A stretch of DNA of 64,000 nt from Cryptomeria japonica (lineage: Eukaryota; Streptophyta; Pinopsida; Cupressales; Cupressaceae): contig NC_081406.1 in the NCBI RefSeq assembly GCF_030272615.1, positions 113,615,783-113,679,782 of the forward strand. The letters run 5' to 3'. The notes under the pieces are model-generated. The model saw only the letters and a program-made list of their open reading frames with translations. It searched no databases and was not told where the DNA came from. The position numbers were made by a program, and so were the translations under genes. Positions 12,550-25,528 of this stretch are shown piece after piece; the stretch's first letter is position 1; the number at the start of each line of letters is the position of its first letter.

Positions 12550-15500
12550 CAACTGTCTAAGTCTCTACCGGTGATAGTATTACCCCAAGCTGCTCTTTGA
12601 GATATTCAAAAGTTTCCTTAGGCAAAGGCTTAGTAAAGATATCTGCAATCTGTTGTTTAGTATTCACATAAACCAATCTCACTTCTTTTGCTTCAACATT
12701 CTCTTTCAAAAAATTATATTTGATAGAAACATGTTTAGTTTTAGAGTGAAATACCGAATTCTTTGATATATCAATTGCTGTTGAATTATCACAATAAATT
12801 ATTATAGGTTCTTTTCATTTTACCTTTATGTCCTTCAACATTTGCTTTATCCATAATATCTGAGTACAATTAGTTGTTGTTGCAACATATTCTGATTTTG
12901 CTGTTGATAATGATGTACACCTATGTTTCTTGCTCAACCATGAAATTAATCTGCTACCAAGAAAGAATGCCACGCCGGTGGTTCTCTTTTTGTCATCTAC
13001 ATCTCTTGCCCAATTTGCATCGGTGTATGCACATAAATCAAAATTTTCATCTTTTGGATACCATAAACCAAGATTTGTTGTGTCTTGTAGATACCAGAAA
13101 ATCCTTTTCATTGCTAATTCATGATTTTCTCTAGGATTACTTTGAAATATTGAAACAATACATAGTGCATTCATTATATCAGGTCTTGTTTGTATCGAAT
13201 ACAGTAAACCTCTAATCATAGATTTGTATCTTGTCGGATTAACAGGGTCTGAGTCATCCTTCAATGTCAATTTATAAGTTGTAGTCATACGAGTACTTGC
13301 CGGTTTAGAGTTTTCCATACCAAATTTCTTTAGTAGTTCCTTCAAGTACTTTATTTGACATATGAATATACCTTTATCAATATGTGAAATCTGCAATCCT
13401 AAAAATAATTTTATCTCCCTAATCATAGACATTTCAAATTCTTCTTGCACCTTATTAGCAAACTCTTTACATAATCCATCTTCTCCTCCAAAAATGATAT
13501 CATCAACAAAAACTTCAATAACCAAGATGTTTTCATTAGTCACTTTGAAATATAAGTTGTTGTCAGCATTACCTTTAGTGTAACCAAGCTTCAAAAGATA
13601 TTTTTCCAATCTAGCATACCAAGCTATAGGAGCTTGCTTCAATCCATACAAATCTTTCCTTAATCTACAAACCATATCTTTATCATTTTTCAATAAAAAT
13701 CCATTAGGTTGTTCAATGTAAACTTCCTCTTCAAGATCACCATTCATAAATGCATATTTTACATCCATTTGATATACTTTATAGTTCTTGTCTGCTGCAA
13801 ATGCAAGAAATAAACTGTCTACCTCAATTCTAGCTACCAGTGCAAAAGTTTCATTGTAATCAATTCCCTCTTTCTGTGAATATTCTTTACACACTAATCT
13901 TTCTTTATTTTTTATTACCTTACCATCTTCATTAAGTTTATCTTTGAATACCCATTTAGTTCCAATTACATTTTTGTCTTCAGGTCAGGGAACCAATGTC
14001 CATGTATTGTTCTTTTCAATTTGTTCTAATTCATCTTCCATAGCTTTAATCCAATGTTTATCTTCACATGCCTCAATAACAAATGCTAGTTCAATTTGAG
14101 AAATTAAACATATGTCTTCATTTGCCAGTCTCCCTCTTGTCATTACACCTTGATACTTATTCCCAATTATCTGACTTTCAGAGTGATCCAGTCTTACATA
14201 CCTGGGTGTGTTCACTTGTTGTTGTTATTCAGTCACTGTGGAACTCTCTAGTGATGCCAGTGTGAATGGATCCACATTTTGTATTGGTGCAGTATATATA
14301 GGTTCATTAATGATCATCTCAACTATCGGTTCAGAATCTACAGACCTTGAATTTCCTCTAAAGTGTTCATCTATCTTCACATTTGCACTCTCAATGATTT
14401 TCTACAATCTTTTATTGAAACATCTATATTCCTTGCTCTTAGATGAATAACTAATAAATATTCCTTCATCACTTCTAGGATCAAATTTACCAATATACTC
14501 ATCTCTCCTAATATAGCATTTTCTTTCAAATATTTTGAAGTATTTAAGAGTAGTAGTGTTACCAAACCATAGTTCATAAGGGATCTTACCAGTTTCACCT
14601 TTGATGTCAACTCTGTTGAAAGTGTAAACCGCTATATTCACTACTTCTCTCTAGTACACATGAGGTATATTAGCTTCCAATATCATGCTTCTAGCTACAT
14701 CCAGAATAGTTTTGTTCTTCCTTTCCACAATTCAATTCTGCTAAGGTGTCTGAGGTGCTTATAGTTGTCTTCTGATTGCATTCAATTCACAAAATGTATT
14801 AAACTCCTTAGATGTAAATTCACCTCTTTGATCTGATCTCAAACATTTGATTTTCTTACCAGTTTCATTCTCTACCATTGCTTTGAATAGTTTTAATTTC
14901 CCAAAAGCTTCTGATTTGTCCTTGAGAAAAGTAACCCAACACATTCTAGAATAATCATCAATGATTACTATAAAGTATCTATCTCCCTATAGACTTCTTG
15001 TTCTTGTTGGACCACATAAGTCAGTATGAATTAAATCAAGAACATTATTGGATTTTTCAGAAATACTCTTAAAAGTTGTTCTAACTTGCTTTCCCATTTG
15101 ACATTCCTTACATAACGGATTATGAGGTTTTACAATCTTAGGTAAATCCCTTACTGCTTTAGTTGAACTAATCTTTACAATGCAATCAAAATTCACATGA
15201 CAAAGTCTTTTATGCCATAACCAACTTTCATCAATATGTGTGATCAAGCATGTATTTTCATTATTATTCAAATGAAAGATATTACCTCTAGTCTGATTAT
15301 CGGTTGCAATCTCCAAACCAGTTCTATTCATGATTTTGCATTTACCATTCTTGAACTATAACTAAAATCCCTTTTCAACTCATTGACCAACACTCAAAAG
15401 ATTATGCTTCAAACCTTCAACATAAAAAACATTGTCTGTATTGTGCTTACCATCAAAAGATATAGTGCATTTTCCTTTGATCAATTAAGCTTTATCATCC

Positions 15501-15694
15501 CCAAATCTTACTAGACCTCCATTGTATTCTTGAAAAGATAAGAATTTACTTTTATCACCAATCACATGATGTGAACATCTGGAATCAATAATCCATTCAT
15601 CATTTTCTTCAATTTTAGCTGCTAGGGCCTGCTCTACTGGTGGAATAGTAGGTGTCGGTTGATCTTCTTTTATCGCAACAAAAGCCCATCCATT
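12550..15694 (-). pseudogene. Outer copia pol: protease remnant, integrase, RT, RNase H
   Basis: Reading leftwards from 15694: a protease remnant with WIIDSRCSHHV (Gly of DSGC changed to Arg, about 15575-15605); GAG-pre-integrase at 15331-14987 with WLWHKRLCHVNFD and CKECQMGKQ; integrase pieces to about 14380 with LRSDQRGEFTSKEF; RT and RNase H at 14215-12550. The frame 13894-12815 holds most of RT, with VFVDDIIFGG at about 13499-13513 as the catalytic site, and RNase H with YTDANWARDVDDKK. The usual C-terminal ADIFTKPLP region is readable past a stop at 12815. At least five frame breaks are visible. In the intact element this polyprotein would be continuous with the gag at 23406-24368 on the far side of the nested insertion. 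Confidence 0.85.
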
Positions 15695-17247
15695 TGATAG
15701 TTCTGATACTTAAAGATAAGTACAGATGCCTAGCTAATAAGATGAGAGGGGGGGGTGAATCATACAAACTTAATCTTCCATAAAAACATTAGATTCAACC
15801 TCGGTAACATATACTTCAGTAATATAACCAAAACTATTAAATAAGCAAACTCAAAAGCATATAAACATCATAACACTCATAACACCAGATTTAACGTGGA
15901 AACCCAAATAGCGAAAAACCACTGTGGGATTTTGAACCCACTAAGAAATATACTCTTCTAGAGTATGCTCAGTTAAAAGCAAATCCTGTTAAAGATTACA
16001 AAACACATTGCTAGATGTGACACGGTTAAGGGATTTCCCTCAGATCTGTTAGGATCTTCACCTTATTAGAAGTGACCTTGTTAAAGGATTTCAAACACTC
16101 AATCAAAATGTCACCTTGCTAGAGGGTTTTACAAATAAGACTGATAAGTCCACTCAGTTAAGAGATTTTCTGTTATTTCACTAAATAACAGTAATAAAAA
16201 TCTATCTGCAACATCACATCTAAAATGCTAAAGCAGATTCTTATTTGCTCAATATAATATAGACATAGAACTAATCTTGTCCATCTGCTAGGCTCTATAC
16301 TCTATTTATTCAAAACAAATCTCCAAGCTTATGTGCTCTGTAATCACTATGTAGCATCCCTGTGCATACACTTGCCCGCATACATTGTTCATCAATAGTT
16401 CCCTATTTATAAACAATTCGCCAACTGCTTAATCTCCTTGATCACATTTCCCATGATCAATCATAGCCATCAGATCTTCAAACATTGTTCAGGTTCAATG
16501 TATCCTTCGATCTGAAAATGTTTTACCCTACCTTGGAACTTGCATACATTTCTTGGAACTTGTGCAAGGGTATTGCAGTTCAATCTAAGCTGTAGATCTT
16601 CCTGCCAATTTTCCTTTGCCATAGATTCTTTAACAAACTTCATTCATAGCATACTAATCATTTAATCATAGCCAACTCATCAGCTTCCTTCCTTAAATAA
16701 CACATGTAATCATTTAATGTATTCTATTACAGCTCGGTTACAACTTGGTTACAACTCGGTGAAAACTAAACTTCACTCGGTAGACATTCTGCCTTCATTA
16801 ACTGATAGCGATAATCTTAGGGTTTACCAACTAGGTTCCTTAGGGTTTACTGACTAGGTTCTTTACTCGATAACATAGTATAGTATTAACCTTCCAATCA
16901 ATAACATATGTAGGATATCAAAACAATCTAAACATCATGATCTCATCATTGTCTAACTCGGTAATAGTGGCCCATTGAATAACTTATTTCTCCCCTTATT
17001 CATCATATTCTTTCTATGTCTTTTACCAACATCTTTATAATCATCAAATCATACTTCTCAAGATATGGCAACATCATACTGAATTAGAAAATCAATTTCT
17101 TGACATCAATGACAAAATAATAATATTAAGACAGTAAACATCCTTAATCAATTATATCCATAATCATCAACAACCTTCTCAATATCCTTATTGAAATGCC
17201 AACAATCTCTCCTTGTCTATTATAAGGCCAAATGCCAAATGCCAACA
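15695..17247 (-). repeat. 3' LTR of the inner copia element
   Basis: It runs in minus orientation from TGTTGGCATTTGGC at 17247 to ...AGAACTATCA at 15695; 1553 bp. It aligns with 21884-23400 end to end. A G8 run near 15750 belongs to the shared U5 motif. Confidence 0.95.
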
Positions 17248-17265
17248 ATCTCCCCTTTTGGCATT
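17238..17265 (-). promoter_or_regulatory. Polypurine tract of the inner copia element, in a predicted hairpin
   Basis: On the minus strand AATGCCAA and TTGGCATT pair perfectly around the 12-nt loop AAGGGGAGATTG, identical in stem and loop to 47-74. The LTR starts at 17247. Confidence 0.78.
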
Positions 17266-17639
17266 GATGGAAAAAACAATTGATTTGACCTAATTGATTC
17301 AGATTGCTGTGCTGAAATGCTCTTCTTCTGTCATCAGAATTCTCCCCCATACATTAGCCTTCTCCTCTTTCTTTTCTCTAGTCTTCTCCCCCTTTGAGAA
17401 CAATGCCAAAAAATAAAGAACTTAAAACATAATTTCTTCCTATATGAAGTGATTTCCTGTTGTTATGTGTCAACTTTAGTCTTGGTCAGAGCATTTATGT
17501 CTTCAATTCTTGTTCCCTGTATTATTTCCTATATTGTATCATGCACATCTTTAGAAAACATCCTAAAGTGTGTAAATCAGCATCAACTCTTAAAAGATAT
17601 TTGGTAGAGTCATCGAATTGATGCTTTCATCGAACTCGG

Positions 17640-20600
17640 TCAGTGAGTGGAAGATAGGGGTAGGACCCCTAACTTACCTCTGAGATACTCAAAAGTGTCC
17701 CTTGGTAGTGGTTTGGTGAAGATATCTGCTATTTGTTCCTTTGTGCTAACATACTCCAACACCACTTTCTTCTCTTGAGCTTCTTCTCTAAGATAATGAT
17801 ATTTGATAGAGATGTGCTTTGTCTTAGAGTGCATAATAGGATTCTTTGAAATTTTTATGGCACTAGTATTGTCACAGAATATAGTTATTGGCTCGGTAAC
17901 TTTCTCATTTATACCTTCCAACAGTTGTTTGATCCATGCTATGTTGGTACAATTCAATGTTGCAGCAACGTATTCAACTTCTATTGTTGACTGTGAAACA
18001 CATCCTTGTTTCTTGCTAAGCCAACTCACTAGTCTTTCTCCTAAAAAGAAAGCTCCTCCACTTGTGCTTTTCCTGTCATCAATGTTGCCTGCCCAATCAG
18101 CATCAGTATAAACTTTTAAATCAAAATCATTCCTTTTCTGATATACTAAGCCATAATCCTTAGTGCCTTCAAGTATCTAAAAATTCTCTTGATTGTTGTC
18201 ATGTGTGTTTCCCTAGGATCTGCAAAGAATCTTGCAACTATACCTACTACATGTGCTATGTCTGGCCTGCTGTGAACAACATATTGCAACTTTCCAATCG
18301 TAGATTGGTAAACTGTCTCATCAACAGATGCAGATTCATCATAATTTGATAGTTTACAGTTGGTAGTCATAGGAGTACTTACCTGTTTTGAATCCTCCAT
18401 TCCAAATTTCTTCAATATTTCCTTTATGTACTTGGATTGAGTAATGAAAAATTCATCTTTCATTTGTAGTATCTATAAATCTATAAAATACTTTATCTCA
18501 CCGATTAATGACATCTCAAATTCTTTGCTCATTTCATTTCCAAAGTTCTTACATAGACAGTCATTTCCACAAAATATAATATCATCAACAAATATGGCTG
18601 AGATCAATATTCCATTTTCATCATTCTTCATGTAAATATTGTTGTTCTCACTTGTCCTTATATAACCAATCTTAATCAAATAAGAGTGCAATCTTTCATA
18701 CCATACTCTAGGTGCTTGTTTTAGACCATATAAAGCTTTGTTCAATTTGCATACCTAATCTTTATTATTGTCTTCAGCAAATCCTTCTGGTTGTTCAATA
18801 AAAAATTCTTCTTCTAATATTCCATTCAGAAATGCAAATTTGACATCCATTTGACATACCTTGAAATTCTTGTAAGCAGCATATGCCAACAATGTTCTTA
18901 CTCCTTCAAGTCTTGCTATAGGTGCAAAAGTTTCACCATAATCAATTCCTTCTTCTTGGGCATAACCTTTGCAAACTAGTCTTGCTTTATTTTGAATGAC
19001 TTCTCCTTTCTCATTCAGCTTGTTTCTGAAAATCCATTTTGTACCGATTACATTTTTGTCCTTCGGTCTTGGGACTAGTGTCCATGTGTCATTCTTCTTG
19101 ATTTGATCAATCTCTTTTGTCATAGCATTTATCCAATCTTCACTGTTAAATGCCTCTTTCACTATTCTCGGTTCAAATTCAGATATCAGACATGTGTTCT
19201 GTCTCAGTTTGTTCCTTGTCATCACTAGATCATCCTTATCTCCTATAATCTGACTTGGTGCATGATGTCTTCTAACATACTTGGCTAATATAGGCTCGGT
19301 ATACTCTGTATGTTCTTCTTCATCACTCGGTAACTGGATATTTTCTTTATTTCCTTCTCCAGGTTTCTCGGTAGGACTTGTCGGTTGAATATAGACAAAT
19401 TCATCATAATCTTCTGGTTCCTTGGAATTTCTTTCATCATTTCTTTTTGCAAATTCATCAATTTTTACATTTGCACTTTCTACTATTTTGTTAGATGATT
19501 TGATCAGACATTTAAATGTTTTACTTCTAGAAGAATAACCAAGAGATGTTCCTTCTTCACTTTTCTAATCAAACTTTCCAATTTTATCATCCTTGTGTAC
19601 ATAGCATCTACTTCCAAAGATTTTAAAATAACTTACATTAGGTTTCTTGTCATACCAGATTTCATATGGTGTCTTCAAAGTACCTTTCTTCAGTTGTACT
19701 CGGTTCAGGGTGTAAACTGCAGTGCTTATTTCTTCTCTCCAAAATGTTTGTGGCACTTTCTTTCCAATCATCAGGGTTCTAGCACAATCCACAATAGATT
19801 TGTTTCTTCTCTCAGCTATTCCATTTTGTTGTGGAGTTCTCGGTGCAGAGACTTGTCTTTTTATACCATGATCATTGCAAAATAAGTTGAACTCATCAGA
19901 TGTGAACTCTCCTCCTCTATCTGATCTAAGACATTTCAGTTGTCTTCCTATTTCATTTTCAACTCTTGCCTTGTACAATTTAAACATTTGAAAAGCTTTT
20001 GATTTATCTTTTAAAAACATTACTGACATCATCCTTGAGTAATCATTCACAAATAATATAAAATATTTGTCACCATAATAACTTTGAACTTTCAGAGGAC
20101 CACAAAGATCAATGTGCACAAGATCTAAAATTCCCTTAGAAGTGTAAGACTTACTTGTAAAGCTTGATCTTGTCATTTTACCCATCTGGCATCCTCAGCA
20201 CATAGCATTCTCAGGTTTTTCCAAACTCGGTAGACCTCTTACTCAGTGCTTCTTGCTTATTTTGATCAGATTATCAAAATTTACATGACAAAACCTTTTA
20301 TGCCATAACCAGGTATCACCTATCTTTGCATACAAACACTTATTCTGAGTTGAGTCAAGGTGAAATGTGTTACCTTTTGTTTGTGTCTCGGTAGCAGCTA
20401 ACTTTCCATGCTTGTCATGAACTTTGACAATTCCTTTCTGAAATTCTATTCGGCATCCTCTATTGTTTAGTTGTGCTACACTCAACAAATTGTATTTAAA
20501 ACCTTCAACCCAATAAATATCATTGCATCTTGCATTTTCAAGAAGTGTTATGGATCCTTTACCTCTTACCGTACATGGTGCATCATTACCAAATCTTACA

Positions 20601-20700
20601 TAGCCTCCATCATAGTCTTCTAACATAACAAGCTTGTGTTTATCACCTGTCATGTGATGTGAGCATCCACTATCTATGATCCAAGAATCATTATTATTTA
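17640..20700 (-). pseudogene. Inner copia pol: protease, integrase, RT, RNase H; nearly intact
   Basis: In reading order: protease with WIIDSGCSHHMTGDK (about 20645-20680), DSG intact; GAG-pre-integrase with WLWHKRFCHVNFDNL near 20290; integrase core at 20185-19565 with all three catalytic positions, HIDLCGP, LRSDRGGEF and TPQQNGIAERRNKS; a linker; RT from 19225 with WTLVP, GTKWIFRNKLNEKG, CQMDVKFAFLNG and catalytic FVDD near 18582-18596; RNase H with YTDADWAGNIDDRKST near 18095 and ADIFTKPLPRDTFEYLRG near 17705. Breaks are few: a stop in place of a residue near 18755 and 19567, stops near 18472 and 20240, and a frame change near 18150. Copia elements encode this as one polyprotein processed by its own protease. 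It is the best-preserved pol in the window but cannot be translated in full. Confidence 0.9.
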
Positions 20701-21830
20701 TGTGAGATATAAGACTTTTTCTTCATACCTTTCTTCATCTGATTCATCTTTGATAGCCACATAAACTATTTCCTCTATATCAGTTTCATCTGATTCATCA
20801 TCATTGGATTCCTCATCAGCTATTAAGCATGACTTTCTATCTCTTCTTCTGAAGTATCGGTGTCCTCTGTAATGATTATCTTTCTGTCTATCATCTCGGT
20901 AATCTCTCTTTTCAGTAGAATCTTTGTCAGGATAGTTAGAATCCATGTGTCCTATCTTATCACAATTGAAACATTTCAAAGGTAGTTTTCCTTTATGCTT
21001 ACCTTTGCCTCTCGGTAACCTTCTGGCTAATAGTGCTTCAAACTCTTCTTGCTTTCTGATTTCCTCATACAGTTTGTGTACTTCCTCCATGTTCTTGCAA
21101 AATCTTTCACTTGCTCCACTATGATCCCCTTTAGTGTACTTACTCATTCTATCATTGTAATCATCAGATTCACCAATATGAAAAGAACTAAATGCAAATT
21201 CAACTTTATTTACCAATGACCCACTGTTATCAAAGTTACTTAACTCAAATGCATGTAGCTTACCAATAGTAGCATCTAAAGAAACTGGCATATTAGGTAC
21301 AAACCTCAATTCATTGATTGTAGAGACTCGGATTGCATAAGCTGGTAGAAGGGTTCTTAACAACTTGTTATATCCTTTTCTTCAATGGTTCCACCTGCTC
21401 CTTTGATTTGATTGACAATCTCTTTTAGTCTTGTACTATACTGGGTTATGTTCTCACCTTCATTCATCCTCATAGACTCAAGTTATCCTCTTAGACTATC
21501 CACTTTTGCTCTTTGAACATGTTCATCTCCTCCATACATAGATATGAGCTTGTCCCACATAGCCTTTGCATCATTGCAGCCTTCTAGATCATTAAACTCC
21601 AAATCGGTCAATGCAAATGTTATTTCAATCATTGCTTGGATATGTTCTTGCTTTTCTTTTATCTCTTCGATAGTCAATGGATAGGTGCTTGGTGTGATGA
21701 AATCATTCTCCAGATAATATACAGCATATTCTCCAACTCCTAATAGGTGCAACTTCATCCTTTTTTGCCATGTAGAGAAACTTGACTTGTTCAGCTTCGG
21801 TGCATCCCTCTTATACATCTTTGGATCTTT
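20698..21830 (-). pseudogene. Inner copia gag
   Basis: The N-terminal frame at 21818-21483 matches copia gag of the UBN2/DUF4219 type: FSTWQKRMKLHLLGVGEY, then AKAMWDKLISMYGGDE. A frame break near 21480-21365 separates it from the second part (21363-20698), which holds a zinc knuckle CFNCDKIGHMDSNYP (last Cys replaced by Tyr) and an acidic region rich in Asp and Glu leading to the protease. Copia gag forms the virus-like particle and packages the RNA. It starts just after the primer site at 21870. One or two frame breaks and the lost knuckle Cys make it defective. Confidence 0.82.
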
Positions 21831-21869
21831 TCCTCAAGTACCTTTAAAGTTTTTCTTCTAGAGTCCAAA

Positions 21870-21881
21870 GCTCTGATACCA
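21870..21881 (-). promoter_or_regulatory. Primer binding site of the inner copia element (initiator tRNA-Met type)
   Basis: The minus-strand sequence TGGTATCAGAGC lies two bases inside the 5' LTR end (21884). It is the well-known complement of the 3' end of plant initiator tRNA-Met, used to prime minus-strand synthesis in copia elements. Confidence 0.92.
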
Positions 21882-21883
21882 AT

Positions 21884-23400
21884 TGATAGTTTTGCTACTT
21901 AAAGATAAGTACAGATGCCTAGCTAATAAGATGAGAGGGGGGGTGAATCATACAAACTTAATCTTCCATAAAAACATCAGATTCAACCTCGGTAACATAT
22001 ACTTCAGTAATATAACCAAAACTACTAAACATGCAAACTCAAAAGCATATAAACATCATAACACTCGTAACACCAGATTTAACGTGGAAACCCAAATAGG
22101 GAAAAACCACTATGGGATTTTGGACCCACTAAGAAATATACTCTTCTAGAGTATGCTCGGTTAAAAGAAAATCTTGTTAAAGATTACAAAACACATTGCT
22201 AGATGTGACCCAGTTAAGGGATTTCCCTCAGATCTGTGAGGATCTTCACCTTGTTAGAAGTGACCTTGTTAAAGGATTTCAAACACTCAATCAGAATATC
22301 ACCTTGCTAGAGGGTTTTACAAATAAGACTGTTAAGTCCACTCGGTTAAGAGATTTTCTGTTACTTCACTAAATAATAGTAATAAAAATCTATCAGTAAC
22401 TTCACATCTAAAATGCTAAAGCAGATTCTTATTTGCTCAATACAATATAGACATAGATCTAATCTTGTCCATTTGTTGGGCTCTATACTCTGTTTATTCA
22501 AAACAGATCTCCAAGATTTTTTGCTCGTTAATCACTATGTAGCATCCCTATGCATGCACTTGCCCACATACATTTTTCATCAGTAGTTCCCTATTTATAA
22601 ACAATTCACCAACCGCTTAATCTCCTTGATCACATTTCCCATGATCAATCATACCCATCAAATCTTCAAACTTTGTTCAGGTTCAATGTATCCTTCGATC
22701 TGAAAACATTTTACCCTACCTTGGAACTTGCATACATTTCTTGGAACTTGTGCTAGGGTATTGCGGTTCAATATAAGTTGTAGATCTTCCTACCGATTTT
22801 CCTTTGCCATAGATTCTTTAACAAACTTCATTCACGGCATACCAATCATTTAATCATAGTCAGCTCATCAGCTTCCTTCCTTAAATAACCATGTAATCAT
22901 TTAATGTATTCTGTTATAGCTTGGTTACAACTCGATGAATACTAAACTTCACTTAGTAGACATTCTACCTTCATTAACCAATAGCGATAACCTTAGGGTT
23001 TACCAACTAGGTTCTTTGCTCGGTAACATAGTATAGTATTAACCTTCCAATCAATAACATATGTAGGATATCAAAACAATCTAAACATCATGATCTCATC
23101 ATTGTCTAACTCGGTAATAGTTTCCCATTGAATAACTTATTTCTCCCCTTATTCATCATATTCTTTCTGTGTCTTTTACCGACATCTTTATACTCATCAA
23201 ATCATACTTCTCAAGATATGGCAACATCATACTAAATTAGAAAATCAATTTCTTGACATCAATGACAAAATAATAATATTAAGACAGTAAACATCCTTAA
23301 TCAATTATATCCATAATCATCAACAACCTTCTCAATATCCTTATTGAAATGCCAACAATCTCTCCTTGTCTATTATAATGCCAAATGCCAAATGCCAACA
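21884..23400 (-). repeat. 5' LTR of the inner copia element
   Basis: 1517 bp, ends as in its partner at 15695-17247. The right end in + coordinates is ...AATGCCAACA directly against the target duplication CCATT. It would contain the promoter; I see no convincing TATA box choice worth naming. Confidence 0.95.
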
Positions 23401-23405
23401 CCATT

Positions 23406-24368
23406 GTCTGTCGGTTCCTCATCATAATCATTAGTAACTCCTTCATCAGCATAGTAACTTCTTAAATATGTATCTCTGATATTCAAGGTTAGGTTTATAT
23501 GTTCTTTTAGCTTCTTCTATTAATCTTGCATGTCTATCAAGACATCTAGATGCCATATGACCAGCTTAATTTTAGTTAAAACATTTAAATGGTGCTTTAC
23601 CTTCATACTTACTTCCAAGAGGACCTTTAGGCATTTTCCTTGCAAATAGTGCTTCAAGTTCTTTCAATTCTTCATTTTCCTTTCTGATATCTTCAAGTTC
23701 TCTTGCATAAAGTGCTTTCCAATCAGATTTGTCAGATGATGTTGATGATGTTGCAGATGATGATGCTTTGAAGGCTAAATTTCTCTTAATTGTAGCAACA
23801 GGACCAAATTCCTCAAGCTCAAATGCTAAAAGTTTTCTAACCAAGGTATCTCTAGATACTGATGTATTAGGCATTGTTCTCAAATCATTAATAGTAGTTA
23901 CTTTCATTTTATAGTCCGATGGCAATTCTCTCAACATTGTATTCCCAGAACAATTTCATTAACCCTTTCCATAAAAGAAAAAATTCTTTCATCTTCTTCC
24001 ATTTTTAGATTTTCATACCTAACCCGGAAACATTCCATTTTTGCAATTTTGACAGTGGTATCTCCTTCATTCAATGTCTCCAATTTATCCCAAATAGCTT
24101 TAGCAGTAGATCGGTATGATAATCCCATGATTTTCTGATCTGACAAGGCTCTCAAAAGTGTTTCTCTTGCTTTGCAATCATTCTCTTGATCCTTACCCAA
24201 TGTTGGTGGATTAGGTTGATTTGATGTAGGACCAACATAGCTATTCTTTATAACATCCCATATGTCTCTTCCAATGCAATTCAGATATGTTTCCATTCTG
24301 ATCTTCCATATACCATAGTTAGTTCCATCAAGTTTTGAACTGTCCTTCCTGAAAAAGTTAGTTGTCAT
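23406..24368 (-). pseudogene. Outer copia gag
   Basis: The frame 24368-23931 begins 44 bp inside the primer site and matches the copia gag UBN2 region: KLDGTNYGIWKIRMETYL, LLRALSDQ, AKAIWDKLETLNEGD. After a frame break at about 23935 the second frame (23937-23572) continues with MLRELPSDYKMKVTTIND, a Lys/Glu-rich helix and APFKCFN, the start of the zinc knuckle. There, stops replace knuckle residues, though GHMASRC is still readable just beyond. The frame then meets the inner element at 23405. It is the N-terminal partner of the pol at 12550-15694. Confidence 0.85.
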
Positions 24369-24411
24369 AGAATCTCCTCAAGCTGTTAAACTTCTGCAAA
24401 AAGAGGACTTG

Positions 24412-24423
24412 GCTTTGATACCA
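24412..24423 (-). promoter_or_regulatory. Primer binding site of the outer copia element
   Basis: The minus-strand sequence TGGTATCAAAGC lies two bases inside the 5' LTR. It differs from the usual initiator tRNA-Met complement TGGTATCAGAGC at one base, either decay or a variant primer. Confidence 0.85.
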
Positions 24424-24425
24424 AT

Positions 24426-25523
24426 TGTTAGGACCCGGAGGCAACTGAGAGGGGGGGTAGGTGAATCAGTTTTCTATTAATTTCAATCCAAATATAACTT
24501 AATCAAACTTGATACTTAATACCGGTAAACCAAACTCAATGTCGGTTGATAGATTAGCAGTTAATATTAATACCGGTAAAACTCAATGCATAAAATAGAA
24601 AGAGAAACAACATCCACAACACATGACACATAGATTGGTATGTGGAAACCCTATAAGGGGAAAAACCATGGTGAGAAACCTTACCCACAATCAGATGATA
24701 CTATTGCAGATAGTATGTGTATACAAATGGGGTCTGCACATGCAGAAAGGCCAACCGCCTAGAGCTCACTGCTCAATCACAAAATAGGAGTCATACTGAC
24801 TACAATTGGATGGTTAATCCAATGATAATGTACTACTCAAAGTAGCATCTCCAATGCTGGATTCAGTACTGGTTAAGCTCTGATAATCACCTTCAAACCT
24901 TCCTTGAACCTTCTTTATGGTCTGCTCATATGATCTTCAATATTCGCACATACCATGTTAGAAAACCATATACCTGTATGTTCCTCTACTTATTACATTA
25001 TCTCACAAATGAGATCTTACATATATACCAAAACCTAAGAACAAAAGTGTAGGTCGGCTTACTAAGAATATTACAATTAAATCAATTACAAATAAGTCAA
25101 GATGTGATGCATCATGTCGGTTCAAAACATTTACAACAATATCCAATTAATAAGTCATCTCCATAACGTGTCATGTTGATCTGGAATAGATAATGTATGC
25201 CGGTCTAGAACCTAGACTAATTTTCTGGTAATAGTAAACATGTCAGCCCGATTAGACCAATAACCAAAATACCAAAACCAAGTATCCAAACCATGTCTTC
25301 GACATAACCAAGTGATCTCCAGATAGTAACAAGTCATCCTTAGTGTTGATGATCAATATAACCTGTCGGTGAACAATATACCGATGACTGTGCATAAGTC
25401 ATTGAACATTGCCTATGAACATAATGTGTCAGTTCATCATAACCAAAGATCTCCAGAGGGATAAGTGTTGACAAGTGTTGACATCAATGACAAAACAAAT
25501 GCAACACATCCATAATACCAACA
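24426..25523 (-). repeat. 5' LTR of the outer copia element
   Basis: 1098 bp, from TGTTGGTATTATGG at 25523 to ...GGGTCCTAACA at 24426 in minus orientation. It is followed by the target duplication ATTTA at 25524-25528 and pairs with 11115-12190. Confidence 0.93.
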
Positions 25524-25528
25524 ATTTA

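Larger units (their letters stand above)
15695..23400 (-). mobile_element. Inner copia LTR retrotransposon nested in the outer one
   Basis: A complete - strand element of 7706 bp. Both LTRs run from TGTTGGC to CTATCA in minus orientation (23400 to 21884 and 17247 to 15695). Target duplication CCATT is present at 15690-15694 and 23401-23405. The initiator-Met-type primer site is at 21870-21881 and the purine tract at about 17248-17261. The LTRs differ at roughly 5% of positions over the first 430 bp, counted by eye. Coding regions are gag at 21830-20700 and pol at 20700-17640, with only a few stops. It is the youngest large element I can order by nesting in the left half. Confidence 0.95.
11115..25523 (-). 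mobile_element. Outer copia LTR retrotransposon, split by a nested copia element
   Basis: A complete - strand element: 5' LTR 24426-25523, primer site, gag, then pol 15694-12550, purine tract, 3' LTR 11115-12190. Target duplication ATTTA is present at 11110-11114 and 25524-25528. A second element occupies 15695-23400 between gag and the protease region. Without it the outer element is about 6.7 kb, normal for copia. The domain order is gag, protease, integrase, RT, RNase H. Frame breaks, and DSRC in place of the protease DSGC, show it cannot move on its own. It is inserted in the gypsy LTR that starts at 10160. Confidence 0.93.
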
